DNA of 64,000 nt from RYN-230 sp963713815. Its GTDB lineage: Bacteria; Actinomycetota; Actinomycetes; Streptosporangiales; Streptosporangiaceae. The notes under the pieces are model-generated. The model was not told the origin of the DNA and did not search any database. It saw only the letters and a program-made list of their open reading frames with translations. Shown here piece after piece: positions 25,467 to 33,341 of the stretch. Within the stretch, counting starts at the first letter, position 1; each line of letters begins with the position of its first letter. The translations under genes were made by a program, and so were the position numbers. The stretch lies in the NCBI GenBank assembly GCA_963713815.1, contig CAVQNH010000018.1, positions 1-64,000 of the forward strand. The letters are read 5' to 3'.

Positions 25467-25664
25467 ATGGCGAAGGCTCTACTCGGCCACGTCGGCGGGC
25501 CAGATCCCCGCATCGTCTCTGAGATGCGCCGCCTTCAGCAGCGAGTACGTGACCTGGAGGCTGAGCTTGTCAGGCTCCAGGACATGAACGACGCGCTTGC
25601 TGCGGAAGTCGGACCAGAAGAACTGCTCGTTGCTGATCGGGAGCGCGAGCCGGCCCTCACCTGA
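25467..25664 (+). CDS. Small conserved coiled-coil protein
   Basis: 65 residues: MAKALLGHVGGPDPRIVSEM, then a heptad-like coiled coil (RRLQQRVRDLEAELVRLQ) and an acidic end. Small proteins of this form occur downstream of mutM in other Actinomycetes, as far as I recall; function unknown. GGAGG lies ten bases before the ATG. Confidence 0.75.
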   Translation: MAKALLGHVGGPDPRIVSEMRRLQQRVRDLEAELVRLQDMNDALAAEVGPEELLVADREREPALT

Positions 25665-25681
25665 GGTGCCGCTGTAGTATC

Positions 25682-25715
25682 GCGAACGAGGGACGCCCCT
25701 GGCGTCCCCATTCGC
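25682..25715 (+). terminator. Stem-loop terminator after the coiled-coil gene
   Basis: The inner stem GGACGCC/GGCGTCC with loop CCT is extended outward by GCGAA/TTCGC across a small internal loop. It sits 17 bp after the stop. A T-rich run (GTTTTGG, GTTTTTCC) follows within 40 bp. Confidence 0.65.
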
Positions 25716-26134
25716 AGTCACGCCGGTAAAGTTTTGGCGTTTTTCCGGTAATTACTTCGCCGTCCGGGCGATCTGCTGTCCCGGTCGGCCGCGTAGTTAT
25801 GCGGTTTTCCTCGCGAATGGGGCATATTGCGCCGCCCTGCGGCGGCCGGTTGTGCCGCCCTGCGACGGCCGGGCCTGGCTGCCCGCGGCCCGCCTCGATC
25901 AGCCTCCCTGCGGCGGCCCGGCCGGCCTGGCGGCCCGGTCAGTCCTCGCCGGCAGGCCCGGCGCGGGAATCCGGCCTCGCCCCGGACCTGCGGGGTTGCC
26001 GCGAATCCCCGGGAACGTCGGCTCCTCACGGTAAGGTGCGGACAGTTGGCGTGCCGGAGCAGCGGTGCACGGGGGCTCCCAGCAGGCGGGCCCACGGACG
26101 TGGCTAGTGCCCAGAGGGGGAGGGGAGCCCGCAG
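25716..26134. other. 419-bp intergenic stretch upstream of smc
   Basis: The AT-richer first 100 bp probably hold the smc promoter. Between about 25829 and 25930 there are three imperfect copies of CCCTGCGGCGGCC-type sequence. The plus-strand frames here have no known domain, and the long minus-strand open frame is a shadow of smc. Confidence 0.5.
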
Positions 26135-29100
26135 GTGTACCTGAAGACCCTCACCCTGCGCGGCTTCAAATCGTTCGCCTCCGCCACGACCCTCCGCTTC
26201 GAGCCCGGTATCACCTGTATCGTCGGCCCCAACGGGTCGGGCAAATCCAACGTGGTCAACGCGTTCTCCTGGGTCATGGGCGAGCAGGGAGTCAAGACCC
26301 TGCGCGGCGGCAAGATGGAGGACGTCGTCTTCGCCGGGACCGCGTCGCGCCCCCCGCTGGGCCGGGCCGAGGTCACGCTCACCATCGACAACAGCGACGG
26401 CGCTCTGCCCATCGAGTACGCCGAGGTGACGATCAGCCGCCTGCTGTTCCGGTCCGGGCAGAGCGAGTACTCGATCAACGGTGACCACTGCCGCCTCCTC
26501 GACGTGCAGGAACTCCTGTCCGATTCGGGCCTGGGCCGGGAGATGCACGTCATCGTCGGCCAGGGCCAGCTGGACCAGGTGCTCCACGCCGGGCCGGAGG
26601 CCCGCCGGGCGCTGATCGAGGAAGCGGCCGGGGTGCTGAAGCACCGCCGCCGCAAAGAGAAGGCGCTGCGCAAGCTCGAGGCGATGCAGGTCAACCTGAC
26701 CCGGCTGGTGGACCTGACCGCGGAGCTGAAGCGCCGCCTCAAGCCGCTCGGCCGCCAGGCGGCCATCGCCCGCCGGGCCGCCGTCATCCAGGCCGACCTG
26801 CGCGACGCCCGTCTCCGGCTGCTCGCCGACGACTACATGACCGGGGCCGCCGAGCTGGAGCGTGACCAGACCGACGAGGCGGCCGCGCTGGCCCGCCGGG
26901 CCGAACTGGAGCGCGTCCTGACCCAGGCGCGGCAGCGGGAGGCTGACCTCGACAGCGACGAGCAGCAGCACGCTCCGCGCCTCGCCGCCGCGCAGGAAGC
27001 CTGGTTCGCGCTGTCCGCGCTCTCCGAACGCCTCCGCGGGGTGGCCAGCCTGGCCCAGGAGCGGCACAGCCACCTGGTGGCCCAGCCGGACGCGCCGCGC
27101 CCGGGGCGCGACCCGCAGGAACTGGAACTGGAGGCGGAGACCCTCCGCGAGCAGGAGGCCGTGCTCGGCGAGCGGCTGGAAACGGCGCGCGAGCAGCTTT
27201 CCGCCGCGACGGCGCAGCGTGCCGCCGCGGAAGCGGCACTGGCCGAGGAAGAACGCAGGCTGGCGGCCACGGCCCGCGCCGAGGCCGTGCGGGCCGAGCG
27301 CCTGTCCCGGCTGCGGGCCCAGGTGGGAGCCGCGCGCAGCAAGGCATCCGCCGCCCAGGAGGAAGCCGGGCGGCTGGCCGACGCGGTCGAGCAGGCCCGC
27401 AGCCGGGCGGAACAGGCTCAGCAGGAGTACGAGGAAGTTCAGGAACTGTGCGCGGGCCGCGATGACGACCGGGCCGGGCTGGCCGGGGAGCACGAACGGG
27501 CCACGGCCCGGCTGGCCGAGGCGTCTGCGGTGGTCGCCGACCGGCGCGGCGCCGAGCGTGAGTCCAGCGCCCAGCGGGCCGCCCTGCAGGCCCGGGTGCA
27601 GGCGCTGCGGGAAGGCGTGCACGCCCTGCGCACCGGCAAGGACGCCTCGGGGACCCTGCTGGCCGACCCGGAGAAATACCCGGGTGTGCTGGGCGGCGTG
27701 GCGGCGCTGGTGAGCGTGGACGCCGGGGCCCAGGAAGCCATCGCGGCCGCGCTGGGCGGCGCGGCGGACTCCGTGGCCGTCACGGGACTCGACGCCGCCG
27801 TGGCCATCCTGGAGGCGCTCAAGAACGAGGACGTGGGCAGCGCCGGCCTGATGATCGCTTCCGGGTCGCCCGGCGACGCGGCGATCCCCGCGGACGGCGG
27901 GCTGCCGCCGGGTATCCGGCTGCCGGAGGGCGCCCAGCCCGCCCTGGCGCTGGTGCGGGCCCCGGACGGGCTGGCCCCCGCCCTGGCCGGCCTGCTGGCC
28001 GGCATCGTCGTGGCCGCCGACCTGACCCAGGCCCGGGAACTGGTCGGCGCGCACCCGGCGCTGCGGGTGGTCACCCGGCAGGGCGATGTCCTCGGCGCCG
28101 CACTGGGCCTCGGGCGGCTCGGCCCGGCCCGCCAGCGAGTTCACCCTGCGCAGCGTGGCCGATGAGGCGGCGGCCGGGCTGGAGGCCGTGGAAGAACGCT
28201 GCGAGCAGGCAGCCGAGCAGCTCGCGCTGGCCGTGGAGGCCGAGGACCAGGCCCGGCAGGCCGTGGCCAAGGCCCAGGCGGCGCTCGGGGATGTGGACGC
28301 GGCGGCCGCGGAGGTCTCCGGCCGGCTCGGCCGGCTCTCCGGTGCGGCCCGGGCTGCCCGCGACGAGGCGCAGCGGCTGGAGGCCGCGATCGACCAGGCG
28401 CACCGGGCCCACCAGGCGAGCCAGGCCTCGGTCGCTGAGCTCGAGGCGAGCCTGGCCGAGGCCGAGGACGGGCAGCAGGCGGACGGCCAGCCCCAGTCCC
28501 AGCAGGTCCCGGGGGGCACCGGGGACGGGGGCCCGCAGGACGAGGCCGGGCCCGCACCCGACCGGGAGACCCTGGCCGGGCAGGTCACCGCCGGGCGGAA
28601 CGCCGAGATGGAACAGCGGCTGGAGGTCAGGACGGCCGAGGAACGGCTCCGGGCCATCGCGGGCCGGGCCGACGCGCTGGTCGCCTCCGCGGCAGCGGAG
28701 CGGCAGGCCGCGCAGCGCGCCGCGGCCCGGCGGATCCAGCGTGAGCGGCAGGCCGTGGTCGCCCGGGCGGTAGCCGACGGCGCCGCCTACGCCCTGGCCC
28801 GGCTGGCCGGCTCGCTGGCCGCGGCCAGCGAGCAGCGGCAGATGGCCGAGCAGGCCAGCAAGGGCCGGGCGGTGGCCCTCAAGGAAGTACGCGTCCAGGT
28901 CCGTGACCTCGCCGCCGAGTTCGACCGCGTGGTGGACGCCGCGCACGGCACCGAGATGGCCCGGACCGAGCACCGGATGCGGCTGGAACAGCTGGCCGCC
29001 CGGGCCGCCGAGGAGTTCGCGGTCTCGGCCGAGGAACTGGTCGCCGAGTACGGCCCCACCGTGCCGGTCCCCGTCATCAGTCCCGATTCCCCGGCCAGCA

Positions 29101-29946
29101 GCCCCGCACCCGCCGCTGAGAGCCCCGCAGGCGCGGACCCGGCCGGCGAGGCCGGCGGCCTCACGGATGACCCGCTGGACGCGCAGGAGGCCGCTGAGGG
29201 CGCCAGCAACGGGAGCCTCCTGGTGCCGCCGCCTGCCCCGCCCAGCGAGGAACAGCAGGTGCTGACCGGGACGATTCCTTACGTCCGGGCCGAGCAGGAG
29301 CGCCGGGCCGCCGCCGCCCAGCGGCAGCTCGACCAGCTCGGCAAGGTGAACCCGCTCGCCCTGGAGGAGTTCGCGGCCCTGGAGGAACGGCACGCGTTCC
29401 TGGCCACCCAGCTCGAGGACCTCAAGAACACCCGCCGTGACCTGCTGACCGTGGTCAAAGAGGTCGACGACCGGGTCCAGGAGGTGTTCGCCTCGGCTTT
29501 CGAGGACACCGCCCGGGAGTTCGAGGAGATCTTCTCCCGGCTGTTCCCCGGCGGTGAGGGCCGCCTGATCCTCACCGAGCCCGACGACATGCTGGCCACC
29601 GGGATCGACTTCGAGGCGAGGCCGCCGGGCAAGAAGGTCAAGCGGATGTCGCTGCTGTCCGGCGGCGAGCGGTCGCTGACCGCGATCGCGTTCCTGCTGG
29701 CCATCTTCAAGGCCCGGCCCTCCCCGTTCTACGTGCTGGACGAGGTCGAGGCCGCGCTCGACGACACGAACATGCAGCGCCTGCTGCAGCATTTTCGAGG
29801 AGCTGCGGTCGGCGTCCCAGCTCCTGATCATCACCCACCAGAAGCGCACCATGGAGATCGCCGACGCGCTGTACGGGATCAGCATGCGCGGTGACGGCGT
29901 CTCGGCCGTGGTCAGCCAGCGGCTCCGCGAGCGCGAGAGCGCCTGA
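26135..29946 (+). CDS. smc: Chromosome segregation ATPase SMC, with two single-base frameshifts
   Basis: A chromosome-condensing ATPase, about 1269 residues when both breaks are repaired. The N-terminal head is MYLKTLTLRGFKSFA with Walker A GPNGSGKS. Long coiled coils flank the hinge (about residues 510-660). The C-terminal head has LSGGERSLTAIAFLLA and FYVLDEVEAALDD. The first break is one extra base in 28094-28100: the expected VLGAHWASGGSA crosses it. The second is an extra T in the TTTT run at 29792-29795: the expected HFEELRSASQLLIITHQKR crosses it. A short Pro/Ala/Ser linker lies in the second coil. ftsY follows. Assembly error is likeliest. Confidence 0.9.
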
Positions 29947-30132
29947 CCAGGCCAGCGGTCCGGCCGGGTCTGCGGACGCGGTGAGCGTGCTTCGGGGCGT
30001 GCCGGGCGGGTAAGCACGGGGCGGGTGGTACGGGGCGGATGGTACGGGCGGGCAGCACGGGGCGGAGCGACCCCGTGACCCCGGCAGTGGCCGGCCGACG
30101 CACGCTGGGGTGTCTGCCAGACTGGGGCCGTT

Positions 30133-31302
30133 ATGGAACTTGTGATCATTCTCATCGCCATCGCCGTCGTGGTGGTCGCCGGGCTGGGGACCACGTTCCT
30201 GGTCCTCCCGCGCCGCCGCCGGGTTAGCGCGCCGCCCAGGCCGCCCGTAGCCGGGCCCGAGGCCCGGACGACCGAAGCTCCTCCGGCCGAAGAGGAACGC
30301 GGCCCGCCGGTGGAGACGCTTCCCCGCGCGCCGGAACCGACGGTACGTGAGCCGACGCTGCGCGAGCCGGCCCCGTCGCCGCTGCGCGGCCGCCTGACCC
30401 GGCTGCGCGGGAGGCTGGCCGCCTCCCGCGGCGGGTTCGGCTCCACCCTGCTCAACCTGCTCTCCCGTGACGCCCTGGACGACCAGGCCTGGGAGGACAT
30501 CGAGGACACCCTGATCACTGCGGACATGGGTGTGGCGCCGTCCCGCCAGATCACCGAGGAACTCCGGACCCAGGTGAAGGTGACCGGAACCCGCGACCCG
30601 GAACAGGTGCGCACGATGCTGCGCACCGAGCTCATCCGCCAGATCGGGCCGGACATGGACCGGACCCTGCACACCGGCTCACACGGGGACCGGCCCTCCA
30701 TCATGCTCATCGTGGGGGTCAACGGGACCGGCAAGACCACGGTCGCCGGGAAGCTCGCCCGCGCGCTCATCGGCGAAGGCCAGACGGTGGTGCTCGGCGC
30801 GGCCGACACGTTCCGCGCCGCCGCCGCCGACCAGCTCCAGACCTGGGCCGAACGGACCGGCGCCCAGGTGGTGCGGTCCGACCGCGAAGAAGCCGACCCG
30901 GCCAGCGTGGCGTTCGAGGCGGTCCGGGTCGGCATCGACGAGCGGGCGAGCACCGTCATCGTGGACACCGCCGGGCGGCTGCACACCAAGACCGGCCTCA
31001 TGGACGAGCTGGGCAAGATCAAGCGGGTCATCGAGAAGCGGGCCACCGTGGATGAGGTCCTGCTCGTCCTGGACGCCACCACCGGGCAGAACGGCCTCCG
31101 CCAGGCGCGGGTGTTCGCCGAGGCGGTGGACGTGACCGGGATCGTCCTGACCAAGCTCGACGGGACAGCCAAGGGCGGCATCGTCATCGCGGTCCAGCGG
31201 GAACTGGGGGTTCCGGTCAAGCTGGTCGGGCTCGGTGAGGGTCCCGATGACCTGGCGCCATTCGAGCCCGAGGCATTCGTCGACGCCATCCTCGGCGGCT
31301 GA
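30133..31302 (+). CDS. ftsY: Signal recognition particle receptor FtsY
   Basis: The SRP receptor GTPase, 389 residues. A membrane helix at the extreme N-terminus (ELVIILIAIAVVVVAGLGT) precedes a charged Pro/Glu linker. The NG domain has G1 GVNGTGKTT, AADTFRAAAADQL, DTAGRLHTK and TKLDGTAKGG. It works with Ffh, encoded 7 kb downstream. The 186-bp spacer from smc is full of short ACGGGGCGG-type repeats. Confidence 0.96.
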   Translation: MELVIILIAIAVVVVAGLGTTFLVLPRRRRVSAPPRPPVAGPEARTTEAPPAEEERGPPVETLPRAPEPTVREPTLREPAPSPLRGRLTRLRGRLAASRGGFGSTLLNLLSRDALDDQAWEDIEDTLITADMGVAPSRQITEELRTQVKVTGTRDPEQVRTMLRTELIRQIGPDMDRTLHTGSHGDRPSIMLIVGVNGTGKTTVAGKLARALIGEGQTVVLGAADTFRAAAADQLQTWAERTGAQVVRSDREEADPASVAFEAVRVGIDERASTVIVDTAGRLHTKTGLMDELGKIKRVIEKRATVDEVLLVLDATTGQNGLRQARVFAEAVDVTGIVLTKLDGTAKGGIVIAVQRELGVPVKLVGLGEGPDDLAPFEPEAFVDAILGG

Positions 31303-31607
31303 GGGCGGCCCGGCTGCCACTGGCGGATCCCGGGACAGCGGGACGGTCAACGGGTCGCGGCCCGATGACCGACGGTCACCGGGTCGCGGCCCACTAATGC
31401 CGCGCCCCAGAGACCGCCCTCCAGAGCCCGCCCTCCGCACCGCGCCCGCCCACCGGGCGCTCTGCGAGCCTTCAGCGCCGCCCTGCGGCCCCGTGAGCCT
31501 TTCACGCCCGCGCCCTGGGCGCTCGGTGAGCGGACCACCCGCGACCACCTCCGGGGCCAGGCTTTCCGGGGGCCTCATTCCCTCCGTCACACTGGCCCCT
31601 CCCGCCC

Positions 31608-31677
31608 ACGTTTCCCGCGGATCGTGCGCCGACCCGGGCAAAACACCCCGGAAAAGCGCACCGTCCGCGGGAAACGT
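31608..31677. terminator. Large hairpin, probable ftsY terminator
   Basis: Perfect 14-bp arms (ACGTTTCCCGCGGA and TCCGCGGGAAACGT) continue inward after a 2-bp interruption with GTGCGC/GCGCAC, and a CCGG stem caps the loop. The 70-nt structure stands alone in the spacer and could work on both strands. Confidence 0.6.
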
Positions 31678-31695
31678 CGGCGCTCCCCGAAGCCA

Positions 31696-31805
31696 GTGCC
31701 CCCGGGCGGCGGTGCCCCCGGGCGGCGGTGCCCCCGGGCGGCGGTGCCCCCGGGCGGCGGTGCCCCCCGGCGGCGGTGCCCCCGGCGGCGGTGCCTCCGA
31801 CGGCG
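31696..31805. repeat. 16-bp tandem satellite
   Basis: Six or more units beginning GTGCCCCCGGGCGGCG at an exact 16-bp period, decaying at the right end. The period is not a multiple of three, unlike the 15-bp repeats inside genes of this window. Confidence 0.9.
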
Positions 31806-31970
31806 GCAGACCCCTGGGCGGGGGTCAGCCGCGGACTGCCCCAACGCCGACACGCCCGCCTCCCGCCGGCCCCAGCCGCGGGTACGGTCCTCCTGGATGG
31901 GACGGCTTATGCGTTAATTGCCGGAATCAATGTGGGCCAGATTGGCATATTTTCGGCCGATCTCCACCTG

Positions 31971-31993
31971 ACTAATATTCTAAATACATTAGT
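31971..31993. promoter_or_regulatory. 23-bp inverted repeat, candidate operator of the globin-NOS operon
   Basis: ACTAAT and ATTAGT flank an 11-bp AT-rich core; 8 of 11 positions of the two half-sites are symmetric around one central base. It lies about 75 bp upstream of the flavohemoglobin start. The 11-1-11 geometry resembles sites of NO-sensing Rrf2 regulators such as NsrR, but the regulator is not encoded here and the match is by shape only. Confidence 0.4.
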
Positions 31994-32033
31994 AGAACGG
32001 CACGCGCTAGTCGCACATGTTTGTGGGACTTAG

Positions 32034-32062
32034 TTGTGGTCACGGTGCGCATGTGGCAAACT
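32034..32062 (+). promoter_or_regulatory. Possible leaderless promoter of the flavohemoglobin gene
   Basis: TTGTGG and CAAACT are 17 bp apart, and the GTG start codon lies 7 bases after the second box. This spacing would place the transcription start at the start codon. No ribosome binding site precedes that GTG, which supports a leaderless transcript. Confidence 0.4.
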
Positions 32063-32069
32063 GCCCAGC

Positions 32070-33341
32070 GTGGCGATCCTGATAGGCGATAACGGTGTCG
32101 GCAGTCCCAATCCAAGCTCTCGCGAGCTGGACAGCGCGGTGAGCGCAGCGGAGCCGCCGGTCCTATCGAGCACCGAAGCGATATCCCATACTTTCTCGCT
32201 CGTTAATCAGGCTGGCGACGCCGCGGTGGCCTATTTCTATGGCCGCCTGTTCGCGGAAAACCCGAAGCTCCGTCCCATGTTCCCGGCCGCGATGGACGCC
32301 CAGCGCGACCGCCTTTTCCACGCCCTCACCCGGATCGTGCACAGCCTCAGCACGCCCGAGGAGATGGAGCCGTACCTGAGCCAGCTCGGACTCGATCACC
32401 GGAAGTACGGCGTGCTGACCGAGCATTACCCGGCGGTGGGCCGAGCCCTGGTGGCCACCTTGCGCCGGTTCTCCGGCGACGCCTGGACCCCGGGCGCGGA
32501 GGCCGCCTGGGCGGGTGCCTACGAGCGGGCGACGCGCCTCATGACCGCGTCCGCGGACCGGTCCGCGGAGAACTCGCCGCCCTGGTGGACAGCTGAGGTA
32601 GTCGGGCACGAACTGCGCAGCCCCACTCTCGCCGTCGTCACCCTGCGCCCCGAGGAGCCGTTCCCCTACCTGGCCGGCCAGTACGTCAGCATCCAGACGG
32701 CCCACTGGCACCGTGTCTGGCGACCGTTCTCGGTGGCCAACGCGCCGCGCGCGGATGGCCTGCTCACCTTCCACATCCGGGCCGTGGCCGGCGGGTGGGT
32801 CAGCTCCGCTCTGGTGCACCACACGAGAGTGGGGGACCGGGTGAACCTCGGGCCCCCGCAGGGCAGCATGACGCTGGCCGCCGGGTCCGGCGGAGGGTTG
32901 TTCTGCGTGGCCGGAGGCTCGGGCCTGGCGCCGCTGAAGGCGCTGATCGAGCAGGCCATCGCGGACAGCCAGCCCGAGCGGCGGCGGCGGATCCGCCTGA
33001 TCGTCGGCGCCCGCCGTGAGTCCGAGCTCTACGACCTGCCCGACCTGTGGCGGCTCGAGTCGTACTATCCGTGGCTGCGCATCAGCGCCGCGGTCTCGCA
33101 CGATGAGGACTACAGCGGCGTGAAGGGAATGCTCTCCGATATCATCGCCCGCCAGCTGCCGCAGAAAGATGACGATGTCTATATCAGCGGGCCCTCGCCG
33201 ATGGTGGCTAAGTGTATCAAGGTGCTGCGCACCACGGAGCGGCGTAATTGCCGCATACACGCGGACCCGGTGGATCCTCCCAGCGACTTAAGGCCCGGCG
33301 AAGTTAAGGATTCCATTGGCCATGAGTGCGCGAACTTATAG
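32070..33341 (+). CDS. Flavohemoglobin-like globin/FAD/NAD(P) reductase fusion
   Basis: About 423 residues. An N-terminal globin (about 30-165) has the B-helix FYGRLFAENPKLRPMFP, the distal glutamine helix AQRDRLFHAL and a proximal histidine near residue 110 (DHRKYGVLTEHYPAVG). The FAD domain has RVWRPFSVANAP, where flavohemoglobins have RxYS, and the NAD(P) domain has GGSGLAPLKAL and YISGPSPMVAKCI. Flavohemoglobins oxidise NO to nitrate with O2 and NAD(P)H. The final 16 nt overlap the nos gene, so the products are probably co-translated. It may detoxify NO made by its partner or supply it with electrons; sequence cannot choose. Confidence 0.88.
   Translation: MAILIGDNGVGSPNPSSRELDSAVSAAEPPVLSSTEAISHTFSLVNQAGDAAVAYFYGRLFAENPKLRPMFPAAMDAQRDRLFHALTRIVHSLSTPEEMEPYLSQLGLDHRKYGVLTEHYPAVGRALVATLRRFSGDAWTPGAEAAWAGAYERATRLMTASADRSAENSPPWWTAEVVGHELRSPTLAVVTLRPEEPFPYLAGQYVSIQTAHWHRVWRPFSVANAPRADGLLTFHIRAVAGGWVSSALVHHTRVGDRVNLGPPQGSMTLAAGSGGGLFCVAGGSGLAPLKALIEQAIADSQPERRRRIRLIVGARRESELYDLPDLWRLESYYPWLRISAAVSHDEDYSGVKGMLSDIIARQLPQKDDDVYISGPSPMVAKCIKVLRTTERRNCRIHADPVDPPSDLRPGEVKDSIGHECANL

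Larger units (their letters stand above)
31303..32033. other. 731-bp intergenic stretch between ftsY and the flavohemoglobin gene
   Basis: No convincing gene. It holds, in order: a duplicated CGGGTCGCGGCCC segment near 31350-31400, a large hairpin (31608-31677), a 16-bp satellite (31696-31805), and then from about 31910 an abrupt AT-rich segment with an inverted repeat that looks like the control region of the next operon. In Streptomyces nsdA and amtB lie between ftsY and glnB; neither is here. Confidence 0.7.

Noticed and set aside
25718..31289. Very long minus-strand open frames (979 and 1072 codons) opposite smc and ftsY
   Set aside because: They are shadows of high-GC coding on the plus strand, have no recognisable domains and show amino-acid composition typical of antisense GC-rich frames.
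31696..31805. Possible CRISPR array at the 16-bp repeat
   Set aside because: Units are directly abutting without spacers and there are no cas genes; it is a simple satellite.
32034..32069. TTG at 32034 as the flavohemoglobin start
   Set aside because: It coincides with the proposed -35 box, adds twelve residues without homology and has no ribosome binding site; the GTG at 32070 fits better.
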